A stretch of 52,830 nucleotides of DNA from positions 1-52,830 of the forward strand of contig NZ_JAIHOM010000023.1 in NCBI RefSeq assembly GCF_026130165.1. The letters are read 5' to 3'. Within the stretch, counting starts at the first letter, position 1, and every line of letters begins with the position of its first letter. Below the pieces are notes generated by a model, which had not been told where the DNA came from, did no database searches, and saw only the letters and a program-made list of their open reading frames with translations. Of the stretch, positions 7,681 to 15,535 are shown piece by piece. The position numbers were made by a program, and so were the translations under genes. This stretch comes from Spirulina subsalsa FACHB-351. Its GTDB lineage: Bacteria > Cyanobacteriota > Cyanobacteriia > Cyanobacteriales > Spirulinaceae.

Positions 7681-9723
7681 ATGGGGCAACTCCTCAATCA
7701 ACGGTATCAATTTATTCAATCCCTTGGCTCGGAAGCTATGGGACAAACGGTTTTAGTGGGTGATACGCAACAATCGGGTTATCCTCGGTGTGTGGTGAAA
7801 CAATTGCGCTTGCCGAGTCAGCCCACTAAAGCGGTAGAAGTGAGTTTAGCTATTTTTGAGAAAAAGGCAGAAGCCCTGAAAACCTTGGGAAGTCATCCCC
7901 AAATTCCCAAAATTTTGGACTATTTTGCTGAAAATCAGAGTTTTTATCTGGTTGAAGAGTTTATCAGTGGGCGATCGCTCAGTCAAGATATCATACCCGG
8001 TCATCCCTTCCCAGAAGAACGAGTGGTAGAGTTACTGGTTGAGGTGCTAGAGGTCTTAAACTTTGTTCACAGTCGAGAAATTATTCATCGAGGCATTAAA
8101 CCCTCTAACTTGATTCATCGTCAGTCTGACGATCATATTGTGATTACAGGGTTTGGAATTTTTCGCGAAATTAGCACCCAAATCCTGCGCAGTCAGGGGG
8201 AAGAAATGGACAAACCCCCCCATGATACAACCGTCTATATTCCCCCAGAACAAGCCATCGGGAAAGCCCAGTTTAATAGTGATCTCTATGCTTTAGGCAT
8301 GATTGGAATTCAAGCCCTCACAGGCTATTCCGCCGAAGATTTAACCCAGTTTGACCCAGCGGCCGAAAAGAAGGCAGATGAGGGAAGTTGGGAAACCAAC
8401 CTCAAAATCCATCCCCGCTTACTGGCCATTTTGAAAAAGATGGTTCATCCTGACTATCAGCAACGCTATCAAAGCGCGACGGATGTGTTAGTCGATTTAC
8501 AACAGTGGGAAACAGCCCAAGGGGCGCTGGTGTCCAATGGCCATCAGGAAGAGGGAGTAAATGGATCGGTGCCGGTGATGACAGCCACACCAGTAGCCGT
8601 GAAGGAGTCAGACGGCCAGGAATCCGAGGTGGAATCTGTGGTGAACAAAAATGGAGCCTCTGCCTTGCCCAAGCCTCCCCCTCCTCCCAAGATCAATCAG
8701 CCCCCCACGTCTTCTGATTCGGCACCAGCCGCCTCATCAACCCCCTCTTTCCCCCTTAAATGGGTGGGAGTAGCTGTGTTGGGGATTGGGGTCTTGGTGG
8801 GGCTGATTATAGCCTTGGGAGTGCCGCAACGAGTATTACGGGGTCAGTCCTTGCAACAGGCCCGGGAACAAGTCTTGAAGGGAGATTATCAAGCTGCGAT
8901 CGCCACCTATAGCCGTTTGATTGACCAACATCCTGACTCAGCTGAAGCCTACTATCAACGGGCAATGGTTCATCGCACCCTTGGGCAAAATCAACGGGCG
9001 ATTGATGATTTAACCACGGTGATTCAGTTGGGAGGCAGTAATTTAGATGAAGCCTATTATCAACGGGGCAATTTGCGCTATTTAATCGGCGATCGCCCCG
9101 GGGCCATTGCGGATTATAATGCGGCTCTAGAACAGAATCCCAACATGGCGAAAGTCCATGTGAATCGGGGGCTAGTTCATGCTGATCAGGGCAACGAACC
9201 CCAAGCCCTAGCCGACTATAATCAAGCCATTGTGTTAGATCCTAGCCTCGCCGCCGCCTATTTAAATCGCTGCCTCACCCGCTCTAATTTGGATGACCAC
9301 GAAGGGGCGATTTTAGACTGTAATCAAGCGATTAATCTCCGGCCCACCCATCCCCTCGCCTATCAAAATCGAGGCTTAGTCTACCGCCGCACCGGGGATT
9401 TATTAGGGGCGCTGAAGGATTATAACATTGCCATTGAATTAGATCCCGATGACCCAGACCCCTACTATAACCGGGGACTGGTGCGACGGGATTTAGGGGA
9501 TCAACGGGGTGCGATCGCAGACTTTACCACCGCCTTAGAGTTAAACCCCGATCATGTCGTAGCCTACTATGACCGGGGGATGTTACATCTGACGATGGGG
9601 GAGCGAGAACAGGCGATCGCCGATTTTCAAGAGTCAGCCCAACGTTGTCTAGATGTGGGACGTTTAGGGTGTTATGAAGATGCAAAATACCAACTCGAAC
9701 AGTTAGGCCGTCCCACCCCCTAG
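7681..9723 (+). CDS. Membrane kinase-like TPR protein with a degenerate catalytic core
   Basis: 680 residues in three parts. Residues about 8-275 have a eukaryote-type Ser/Thr kinase fold with the ATP lysine kept (VVK, residue 40). The catalytic-loop HRD reads HRG (136-138) and the DFG motif reads GFG (157-159), so both catalytic aspartates are Gly. Residues 330-355 are a Pro/Ser linker, followed by one membrane helix near 360-382. The rest holds six or so tetratricopeptide repeats (AEAYYQRAMVHRTLGQNQRA and similar), predicted outside the membrane. I infer a pseudokinase scaffold or sensor rather than an active kinase. An ATG start with GGGGC upstream is used. Confidence 0.9.
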   Translation: MGQLLNQRYQFIQSLGSEAMGQTVLVGDTQQSGYPRCVVKQLRLPSQPTKAVEVSLAIFEKKAEALKTLGSHPQIPKILDYFAENQSFYLVEEFISGRSLSQDIIPGHPFPEERVVELLVEVLEVLNFVHSREIIHRGIKPSNLIHRQSDDHIVITGFGIFREISTQILRSQGEEMDKPPHDTTVYIPPEQAIGKAQFNSDLYALGMIGIQALTGYSAEDLTQFDPAAEKKADEGSWETNLKIHPRLLAILKKMVHPDYQQRYQSATDVLVDLQQWETAQGALVSNGHQEEGVNGSVPVMTATPVAVKESDGQESEVESVVNKNGASALPKPPPPPKINQPPTSSDSAPAASSTPSFPLKWVGVAVLGIGVLVGLIIALGVPQRVLRGQSLQQAREQVLKGDYQAAIATYSRLIDQHPDSAEAYYQRAMVHRTLGQNQRAIDDLTTVIQLGGSNLDEAYYQRGNLRYLIGDRPGAIADYNAALEQNPNMAKVHVNRGLVHADQGNEPQALADYNQAIVLDPSLAAAYLNRCLTRSNLDDHEGAILDCNQAINLRPTHPLAYQNRGLVYRRTGDLLGALKDYNIAIELDPDDPDPYYNRGLVRRDLGDQRGAIADFTTALELNPDHVVAYYDRGMLHLTMGEREQAIADFQESAQRCLDVGRLGCYEDAKYQLEQLGRPTP

Positions 9724-9730
9724 AAATGAA

Positions 9731-9790
9731 GCTCACCCCACCTGCCTGGGGCGAGGTGGGGGAATGCGTCGCTATTTTGTTCAATTTTGG
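9731..9790. repeat. IS200/IS605-type palindromic end (solo)
   Basis: A hairpin (CCCCACCT at 9736-9743 pairing with AGGTGGGG at 9754-9761) is followed by GGAATGCGTCGCTATTTTGT. The inverse of this block closely matches the left end of the element at 42,113-42,160 (GAACAAAATGAGCGACGCAT plus hairpin). It lies just after the TPR gene stop and could also act as a terminator for that gene or for the convergent PatX-like gene. Confidence 0.55.
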
Positions 9791-9972
9791 AACCACAACA
9801 TTTCCCGTCGTCCCGTCCCACGACGGCGACGAGAACGGCTTTTATCATAGGACACTTCCACCGATTCGGTGAGAGTAGGCAAAGCATTCAAGCTTTCCAT
9901 TCCTTGACCCAGATTAGGGGTAGGCAAGGAATAACCATTCAACAAACTAGAGAGCATTAAAGCTGTAAACAT
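9781..9972 (-). CDS. patX: PatX-like secreted peptide precursor with RGTGR motif
   Basis: 63 residues. The N-terminus (MFTALMLSSLLNGYS) is a short hydrophobic export-like segment. The C-terminal part has a basic stretch ending RRRRGTGRREMLWFQN. PatX proteins are small exported precursors whose C-terminus carries RG(S/T)GR, the pentapeptide that can act on the master regulator HetR. RGSGR is typical of heterocyst formers, and RGTGR occurs in other filamentous cyanobacteria. The match is by motif, size and architecture only. The gene is alone on its strand and convergent with the TPR gene, from which an IS-type hairpin separates it. Confidence 0.72.
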   Translation of the reverse strand: MFTALMLSSLLNGYSLPTPNLGQGMESLNALPTLTESVEVSYDKSRSRRRRGTGRREMLWFQN

Positions 9973-10205
9973 AACTATAAATCCTGTAAGGGCTTATAGT
10001 CCTCTTTACGGGGGCTTCTCCTGTGATCCGGATAGGTTGGGTCTAGGTCAGACTGTAAACGTTTGACCCAATAGGAGAGCAGGAATCGGATGACCCAGAA
10101 TAGCGATAACATAGAACAGAGGAGCAGCCTTGAACGGGGTATCCTAAACCGAACCACCTGCAACAGGTCGGTTCAGATGATTTGCACTTAACCGGAACAG
10201 AAATC

Positions 10206-11216
10206 ATGACCAATTTTCCGACTTCTGCTATGCCATCAGCCCAATCTGGGTCACAAGTCAATCAGAATGTCGCCTCTGTCTCCCAACCCATCCACCTCAG
10301 CACCATTGGGGCGGGCGCTTGGGGTACGGCTTTAGCCCATGTTGCTCAACGCAGTGGTCATCAGGTTCGCCTCTGGTCCCGTCGCAGTGCTAAAACCCTC
10401 CCGGAAGTGATCGAAGGGGCCAATGTGATTCTCTCGGCCGTTTCCATGAAAGGGGTGCGGAGTGTGGTGGAACAATTGCAGGGCCTCTCTATCCCCAAAG
10501 AGGTGATTTTTGTCACAGCGACCAAAGGACTGGATCCCCTCACCCAAAAAACTCCCTCTCAAATTTGGCAAGACGCTTTCCCGGATCATCCTGTGGTGGT
10601 GTTATCGGGGCCCAATCTCTCTAAAGAAATCATGCAAGACCTCCCGGCCGCCACAGTAGTAGCGAGTCGGAATGTGGAAGCGGCCGAAACAGTACAAGTG
10701 CTATTTTCCTGTGATACCTTTCGGGTTTATGTGAATACAGATCCCTTGGGAACCGAGTTAGGCGGCACCCTGAAAAATGTCATGGCGATCGCATCGGGAG
10801 TCTGTGATGGCTTAAAACTCGGCACCAACGCCAAGGCCGCCCTACTCACTCGCGCCCTCCCCGAAATGATTCGCGTCGGAACCCACCTCGGAGCCGACCC
10901 AGAAACCTTTTTTGGTCTATCGGGTTTAGGAGACTTATTAGCCACCTGTGACAGTCCCCTATCCCGCAACTATCAAGTCGGTTATGGCCTCTCCCAAGAC
11001 CGCACCCTAGAAGATATACTAGAACACCTCGAAGGAACCGCCGAAGGGGTGAACACCACCAACGTTTTAATCAAACTGGCCAAACAAGAAGATATAGCCG
11101 TCCCCATTTCTAATCAGGTGTATCGCCTCATCAACGGTAAAATTACCCCCCAACAGGCTGTACAAGCCTTGATGGAACGGGATCTTAAAGCTGAATTTGA
11201 TGATCTCGACTTGTGA
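10206..11216 (+). CDS. gpsA: Glycerol-3-phosphate dehydrogenase [NAD(P)+]
   Basis: Reduces dihydroxyacetone phosphate to sn-glycerol 3-phosphate for phospholipid synthesis. It has the dinucleotide-binding loop STIGAGAWGTALAHVAQ, the catalytic-lysine region GTLKNVMAIASGVCDGL and GLSGLGDLLATC, as in the bacterial family. A TTG at 10182 would extend the frame by eight codons, but the ATG at 10206 is preferred. Even so, about 30 residues precede the Rossmann strand, slightly more than usual and low in complexity (Ser/Gln-rich). A small hypothetical gene follows 54 bases downstream on the same strand, possibly in one transcript. Confidence 0.95.
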   Translation: MTNFPTSAMPSAQSGSQVNQNVASVSQPIHLSTIGAGAWGTALAHVAQRSGHQVRLWSRRSAKTLPEVIEGANVILSAVSMKGVRSVVEQLQGLSIPKEVIFVTATKGLDPLTQKTPSQIWQDAFPDHPVVVLSGPNLSKEIMQDLPAATVVASRNVEAAETVQVLFSCDTFRVYVNTDPLGTELGGTLKNVMAIASGVCDGLKLGTNAKAALLTRALPEMIRVGTHLGADPETFFGLSGLGDLLATCDSPLSRNYQVGYGLSQDRTLEDILEHLEGTAEGVNTTNVLIKLAKQEDIAVPISNQVYRLINGKITPQQAVQALMERDLKAEFDDLDL

Positions 11217-11270
11217 AGTCCCCTTGGCTCATCTCCCACCTTCCCACTCTCTGAATTTCTAACTCCAACC

Positions 11271-11597
11271 ATGAACGAACCGAACCCTTTAAATCTTGCC
11301 CCCACCCCCAGCATTGACTTCTCAGAATTCTTAGAAGTGGTGGGAGTTGAACCTCTGGCCGATGCCCTACGCCGCGCCCTAGAAACAGCCCAAGGGAACT
11401 CCCAATGGGAGCGCTCCCAGAAGTTAATTGAATATCTGCAAATCATCGGCGCTCCCCCTGTTCCAGACCAACCCAAGCCCGCTCTAGCCCGTCAGTCGGT
11501 GTTACCCCCGAAAGAATATCGCCCCATCCGTGCGGCTTCTTTAGCCAAGGGTTCCACTCCCCGTCAACCCCATCTTTCGACGGAAGAATTAGATTAA
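11271..11597 (+). CDS. Hypothetical protein downstream of gpsA
   Basis: 108 residues with no signal peptide or membrane segment. The first two thirds (IDFSEFLEVVGVEPLADALRR onward) look helical, and the rest is Pro/basic-rich with a polar tail. The ATG is preceded by weak Shine-Dalgarno sequence. Proximity to gpsA suggests co-transcription. No function is assigned. Base composition agrees with the neighbouring core genes. A MITE-end-like sequence starts about ten bases after the stop. Confidence 0.6.
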   Translation: MNEPNPLNLAPTPSIDFSEFLEVVGVEPLADALRRALETAQGNSQWERSQKLIEYLQIIGAPPVPDQPKPALARQSVLPPKEYRPIRAASLAKGSTPRQPHLSTEELD

Positions 11598-12019
11598 TGG
11601 GGCAGTTAGGGCTTGCTCAATCCTGACAAGTTAAGCCTTTTCTCCTCTGGTCAGGGAATAGGGAATAGGGAATAGGCAATTTTGACAAGTTAAGCTTGTG
11701 TGACTTTTGTCAAGTCCCTGTGGCTTCCCCTCGCTGGGCATGATGTTCATACATCGCTCCTGGTTCTGCTTGCCCTGCAAACTGTCTAGGTATAGCGCTG
11801 CGCGCTTGTGTAGTTACAAATACTGAAAAGCCGCATCGGCAGCTTTGTGAACATCAAATTGATGGATGGGAAGCTCTTTCCTAATCGCTGTTTCTATATT
11901 GGTCAGGTTTCATCCCGTCGGTAAAACCGAGGGTCTTCACCCGACATTGCAGATAAAACAAATATTACTACCAGCCAATTATCCGAGGAAAATTTCTTCA
12001 TTTGATCGGCTCCGCTGCT
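11598..12019. repeat. Gene-free stretch with partial repeats
   Basis: No convincing gene. It holds a one-sided MITE end (TAGGGCTTGCTCAATC, 11607 on), a diverged copy (about 11,622-11,654) and a good copy (11,682-11,714) of the TTGACA...TGTCAA repeat, a GGGAATA triplicate tract, and one end of the TATAGCGCTGCGCGCTTGTG repeat at about 11,793. The last continues for about 45 bases matching the element at 13,204. These are repeat scars bordering the attC region. Confidence 0.6.
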
Positions 12020-12091
12020 ACCTAACGGCAAAGCTCACTGGCGGGGATGGAGCGCAGCGGAATCTCCGTCCAGTGCAGCGCCTTGTTGGGC
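12020..12091 (-). other. attC-like recombination site 1
   Basis: The outer boxes are ACCTAAC and GTTGGGC, which match RYYYAAC/GTTRRRY. On the minus strand the R' box is GTTAGGT. The arms pair as GCT-CACTGG-CGG against GCTGCACTGGACGG, leaving one G and one A unpaired at the same places as in the other three sites. The site is 72 bp long and lies at the 3' side of the minus-strand hydrolase remnant, as expected for a cassette end. Confidence 0.82.
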
Positions 12092-12822
12092 TTTGCGATG
12101 ACAGAACTTACCATTCTTGATAAAGTACAAAACTTGTGTAATGCACTCCATGGAGTGGTGTATCTCCTTGTGGCCGTAATTTAAAATTAGGCGATCAGCG
12201 GCTGATGCTATATTCGACGAGGAAACCTCCACTCTGCCGTCATTCTCTTCATTAATGAACATCTTTCCAAGAAACAGGTTGCATTTCGACCCGGAAATAA
12301 CACCAATATTTACTCCTTTGGCTGCGTGACAAAAAGAAAAGCCACTCGCGAGACTCTCAATCGGCTTTATCACCTTGCAAAATATAGCGAACCTATCTGA
12401 GTCGTGCTAAAAAGGTTCGCCTGCAATTCAACTAGGACAATAGCCCACAGTTCACGTCTCATTAGGACTAGCTATATAGGTAGCCTGAATCCGATTTTTG
12501 CAAGCCTGGTTCCGCCAAATGGCGAACAAATATATACTTTTCCACTTAATTTTTCTGAGGGGTTTTTGAGTAAATAGCTCTCGGCAATTAGACCCCCCAT
12601 GCTGTGAGCCACAATGAAAAACGAACGGCAATCAGAAATAACATCAAATAACTGTATTTCCAATGACGACACGCAATCTTCCAATGACCCAAATAATGTC
12701 GGCAACCTAGGCACAATGGACTCGTAGCCTAATTCTTTGAACCTTGATGCCAAAGGCATCATATCATCTGGACCCTTATTGAATCCATGCAGAAGAATCA
12801 CAATTTCATCAATGAAGCTCAT
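12092..12822 (-). pseudogene. Alpha/beta hydrolase (lipase-like) cassette gene, interrupted
   Basis: The N-terminal part (12472-12822) has the oxyanion-side HGFNKG and the nucleophile elbow FIVAHSMGGL, then stops after GFRLPI. About 100 bases later (from 12373 down) the C-terminal half resumes in another frame. It includes VGVISG-like strands and a catalytic-His region NYGHKEIHH, and runs through GKF into the attC site. The intervening sequence holds GCGAACC...GGTTCGC in inverted orientation, so a small insertion rather than a point mutation is likely. The intact enzyme would be a small esterase/lipase, unlikely to work in this state. Its ATG overlaps the stop of the upstream gene (TAATG), so the two were translationally coupled. 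Confidence 0.7.
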
Positions 12823-13130
12823 TATAAATACTTCAGGACTTTGTTGAGTATCCCTATGTAATCTATTTTCGATGCTTTTTCGCCGATATCAATCTGGTGC
12901 TCAATTTGTGGTACGGCATTTCTTTCAAGATACTTCCAATCCAGCGTGATTTCTTCTAAATCGTTTGAATTAGCGATCTCCATTCCGTTTTGACGCATTG
13001 TGATTCTATACTTGTATGGCCAAATCGGAAGGCCGACCTTATGTTCCTGCATAATAAAATGCTCGTTCTGTTTAATATTATTCCACCAGATTAGACCGCC
13101 TAGAGTGGTTATCGGTTTACGAAAGGTCAT
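12822..13130 (-). CDS. Hypothetical cassette protein coupled to the hydrolase
   Basis: 102 residues. The longest frame would start at 13160, but AAAGGAG lies seven bases before the ATG at 13130 (MTFRKPITTL), which decides the start. The protein is rich in Trp, Tyr and charged residues (GGLIWWNNIKQNEHFIMQEH) and has no signal peptide. The stop codon overlaps the hydrolase ATG by one base. Lower GC than the core genes is consistent with a mobile cassette. The family is not recognised. It may be the partner of the now broken hydrolase. Confidence 0.6.
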   Translation of the reverse strand: MTFRKPITTLGGLIWWNNIKQNEHFIMQEHKVGLPIWPYKYRITMRQNGMEIANSNDLEEITLDWKYLERNAVPQIEHQIDIGEKASKIDYIGILNKVLKYL

Positions 13131-13203
13131 GTTCATTCTCCTTTGTTGATTGGTTAGCACTCAGTCCAGAAAATTGCTTTCTTTCTCCTTGCCAGGTTTC
13201 AGC

Positions 13204-13342
13204 TATAGCGCTGCGCGCTTTTGTAGTTACAGTACTGAAAAGCCGCAGTCTTCACTGTACGCGATCGCCATAAGCTGTTTCCTGAGATTTTTGTCAACTC
13301 ACCTAATTCTAACCTGTAATTACACTAGCGCGCAGCGCTATA
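13204..13342. mobile_element. MITE with TATAGCGCTGCGCGCT inverted ends
   Basis: Begins TATAGCGCTGCGCGCTTTTG and ends AGCGCGCAGCGCTATA, giving a 16-bp near-perfect terminal inverted repeat around a 139-bp non-coding body. The left 45 bases recur at about 11,793. It is too short to encode a transposase, so mobilisation in trans is inferred. Confidence 0.65.
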
Positions 13343-13388
13343 TTATACCAATTCTCTAAATTCTAGTGATAGAGAGACTGTATTCCTC

Positions 13389-13411
13389 GTTACTTGGCTC
13401 TGCCAAGTAAC
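13389..13411. terminator. Perfect 10-bp hairpin
   Basis: GTTACTTGGC, loop TCT, GCCAAGTAAC. The stem is perfect but has no T-run, so factor-independent termination is uncertain. It lies between the MITE and the nuclease-like gene, and a second GC-rich fold (CCCTC...GAGGG) follows directly. Confidence 0.4.
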
Positions 13412-13469
13412 GCCCTCCCCGAGGGCTTCCGCTAAAGGCTGTAAATCTAGTAGTTGACAGGTAAAAGGT

Positions 13470-13994
13470 GTGGAAATCTCAAAACTTAGTGGTTCAGAGC
13501 TAGTTTCAGAAGCCAATGTGACAGTTCAAGATTTTTGGGCTTGGGCTTATTCTGATATCTTGTCTAATCGGAATCGATCTGTGTTTGCTGAATTTTTGGT
13601 TGCAGTTGCATTAAATTTGACACACCAACCGAGAATTGAATGGGATGCAGTCGATTTAACGTATGGCGATAAAAAGATTGAGGTGAAATCATCAGCCTAT
13701 GTTCAAAGTTGGCAACAAAAAAAACTGTCACTAATTAAATTTGATATCGCTAAAAAAAGAGGATGGGATTCTAAAGAAAATGTCATGGCTGACCAAGAGA
13801 GTCGTAGTGCTGATTGTTATATTTTTTGTGTTTACGAGGAGCAGGACACACAAAAGGTCAACATTCTTAATCTGGATAAATGGTCATTTATCGTTGTTGC
13901 CACAGAAAAACTAAATGAGGTATTTGGCAATCAAAAGAGCGTTTCGCTGAATCGGCAATCTCAAACCCTAATAGTTCACTTTAGAGCCGCTTAG
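13470..13994 (+). CDS. Putative PD-(D/E)XK-fold nuclease
   Basis: 174 residues starting at GTG, with AGGTAAAAGGT upstream. The segment WDAVDLTYGDKKIEVKSSA has Asp followed by Glu-x-Lys at the spacing of PD-(D/E)XK nucleases, after a helical domain (NRNRSVFAEFLVAVAL) typical of restriction-type folds. The C-terminus is beta-rich. It is the only plus-strand gene in the attC region and ends 21 bases before attC site 2. No methyltransferase is adjacent, so a normal restriction-modification pair is unlikely here. The function is inferred from the motif only and could equally be a structure-specific or defence nuclease. Confidence 0.6.
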   Translation: MEISKLSGSELVSEANVTVQDFWAWAYSDILSNRNRSVFAEFLVAVALNLTHQPRIEWDAVDLTYGDKKIEVKSSAYVQSWQQKKLSLIKFDIAKKRGWDSKENVMADQESRSADCYIFCVYEEQDTQKVNILNLDKWSFIVVATEKLNEVFGNQKSVSLNRQSQTLIVHFRAA

Positions 13995-14015
13995 TCCCAA
14001 CCAAAGGCTCAAGCA

Positions 14016-14101
14016 GTCGAACGGTGAAGCTCAACGGCGGCAAACAACTTTGGCATCTCCACCAAGATCTCGGTTCCGTCCGTTGCAGCGCAGTGTTAGC
14101 T
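14016..14101 (-). other. attC-like recombination site 2
   Basis: The outer boxes are GTCGAAC and GTTAGCT, each with one deviation from consensus. The arms align as GCT-CAACGG-CGG against GCTGCAACGGACGG, again leaving G and A unpaired. The 86-bp site has an inner stem-loop. Genes on both sides end towards it: the nuclease-like gene on plus and vapC on minus. Confidence 0.82.
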
Positions 14102-14141
14102 GGCTTAACCCCACCGATAACCTTTAAGTACGATAGAAGAT

Positions 14142-14540
14142 TTAAGGCTGAAAACGAAGGTGTTGAAGAGAGCGCACTTGGGCAATGGTTTCAAAATCAC
14201 GATCGTTATGAATCAAAAGCAAATTGTTTTCCAGTGCTGCTTGAGCAATACAACAATCGATTGGGCTACGAACGGTAAGTCCTTGGCGACGCAATTCGTA
14301 GTAGATACGTGCAGCCTCTTGCCACGAAGAAGGCGTGAGTTCAACGTAGTCCTGTGTTTCAAGATAAGTAGAGAGGAGAGTCCACTCTTGCTCGTTTAGG
14401 CTACCTTGCAGCAACTCAAGCTGAGTGAAGCGAGTAAGTAAAACTTCTCGATTAGCAATCAGGGTTGCAAGCTGTTGGCGAACTTGACCACTACGATCTC
14501 GAAAGACGCTGATCCAAACAGACGTATCAATCAGCAGCAT
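14142..14540 (-). CDS. vapC: PIN-domain ribonuclease toxin (VapC family)
   Basis: About 132 residues. The acidic PIN site is complete: Asp in MLLIDTSVWISVF, Glu in TRFTQLELLQGS, Asp in SPIDCCIAQAAL and Asp in LIHNDRDFETIA. VapC toxins cleave tRNA or rRNA when freed from VapB. The frame could start at 14582, but MLLIDTS is the canonical PIN N-terminus and places the ATG 14 bases inside the end of the upstream antitoxin gene, as is common in vapBC pairs. The stop lies about 40 bases from attC site 2. Confidence 0.9.
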   Translation of the reverse strand: MLLIDTSVWISVFRDRSGQVRQQLATLIANREVLLTRFTQLELLQGSLNEQEWTLLSTYLETQDYVELTPSSWQEAARIYYELRRQGLTVRSPIDCCIAQAALENNLLLIHNDRDFETIAQVRSLQHLRFQP

Positions 14541-14739
14541 GACGAGTTTCACGCAAGGCTTTGTGGTCGAAATTTGGGGCAAACTGAATTTGCCCTGCCA
14601 GGTCGAGAAGGTCTTTCTTACGACGCGATCTTACAAGCTCTCTCAGGGCTAAATTCAGTAACTCCTCTTGAGTAGTCAGCTTTGTCAGTTGAAAAGCTTC
14701 ATTAATAAGGGCTTCATCAAGATTAAGGGTGACTTGCAT
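14527..14739 (-). CDS. vapB: VapB-type ribbon-helix-helix antitoxin
   Basis: 70 residues. The start MQVTLNLDEALINEAFQLTK and the following LALRELVRSRRKKDLLDL match short VapB antitoxins, with an N-terminal ribbon-helix-helix DNA-binding part and a C-terminal tail (IQFAPNFD) that wraps the toxin. It overlaps vapC by 14 bases. Autoregulation at its own promoter is expected for the family. It has its own upstream spacer, so the pair probably does not depend on a cassette promoter. Confidence 0.88.
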   Translation of the reverse strand: MQVTLNLDEALINEAFQLTKLTTQEELLNLALRELVRSRRKKDLLDLAGQIQFAPNFDHKALRETRHAAD

Positions 14740-14810
14740 GAGGTTTACCTACAGATGAAATTGCTGAACTTATATCCCTAAATTTTAACCTGTACCTAAA
14801 CTTCTCTAGC

Positions 14811-15018
14811 TCATCTACCGCCAGCAAGTTGTAGATACTTTGCTTTGAATGCCTCTGCAACTTCTTCCGATGTGGGCGGCTCACCATTATTCTGAATAAA
14901 TAACATCAGGACGGTTTGCGTGATAGGTTGCGGAAGATAACACAACAGCAGGACGACGTTTAATACCTGTGACACCGGGAAAATCAACGGTAACAATATC
15001 GCCAGAATTAAAAGTCAC
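14811..15018 (-). pseudogene. Truncated MazF/PemK-like toxin joined to a foreign tail
   Basis: A GTG at 15018, overlapping the previous gene's stop as GTGA, opens VTFNSGDIVTVDFPGVTGIK, then RRPAVVLSSATYH: the N-terminal strands of MazF/PemK-type ribonucleases. It stops after 43 codons at 14887. In another frame a short charged helix (PPTSEEVAEAFKAKYLQLAG) follows. The toxin core is missing, so the piece is probably inactive. I infer a deletion that fused two cassette genes. Confidence 0.6.
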
Positions 15019-15413
15019 TCACTCGTCTCCTCATTGCCAAGAGAAGTTGTACTAAAGTGCTGTAGAGAAAAGGCTGCTAATTCTAACTGGTCTTGCTCAG
15101 TCCAAGTATCGCTGTCATCCACAACAGAATTATTTTGCTGGGTCAAACCATTCAAAATTAGAGCTGCTAACTGTAGTAAGGCAGTTGGTGGCAAGATGCG
15201 AGTGATATAAGCATAAACATCTTGGATAGTTGGGCTAGTAGCAGGCATCATCATGACTGTCTCATGGTCTTTACTGTATTCTAGCTCAAATCGCCCTCTG
15301 GAAAGACTGTCCAAAACTTTAATTTGTGATGTAAAGCTTTCCCATACGCTAATTGCATATTGTTTTCTGAGATGACCACCATGATTGGTCAGTCTTTTCA
15401 AATTTATAGCCAT
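15015..15413 (-). CDS. Hypothetical protein upstream of the MazF-like remnant
   Basis: About 132 residues from ATG 15413, which has CGGAG three bases upstream. The frame is open further up to the attC site, with a GTG at 15521 as an alternative. The N-terminal part is basic (MAINLKRLTNHGGHLRKQYA), and the C-terminal part is acidic and Gln/Leu-rich (SDTWTEQDQLELAAFSLQHF). Its stop overlaps the start of the MazF-like remnant, so it may have been the antitoxin of that pair. No family recognised. Weak codon similarity to the core genes suggests transfer. Confidence 0.5.
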   Translation of the reverse strand: MAINLKRLTNHGGHLRKQYAISVWESFTSQIKVLDSLSRGRFELEYSKDHETVMMMPATSPTIQDVYAYITRILPPTALLQLAALILNGLTQQNNSVVDDSDTWTEQDQLELAAFSLQHFSTTSLGNEETSE

Positions 15414-15535
15414 ATACTCCGATATAAGTAGGATTTTTGGCTTTGATATTTTGTTGCACTTCTTTATAGATTGCAACAACGCAACATCATTTTCACTGAG
15501 ATGAATAATATTGACTGGCACACGCCCCTCCTGAT

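Noticed and set aside
7681-9723. Active Ser/Thr kinase (Spk type)
   Set aside because: Both catalytic aspartates (HRD, DFG) are glycine, so activity cannot be claimed.
11866-12120. An 84-codon plus-strand frame just before and across attC site 1
   Set aside because: Its composition is not protein-like, the end falls inside the attC site, and the opposite strand has the hydrolase remnant.
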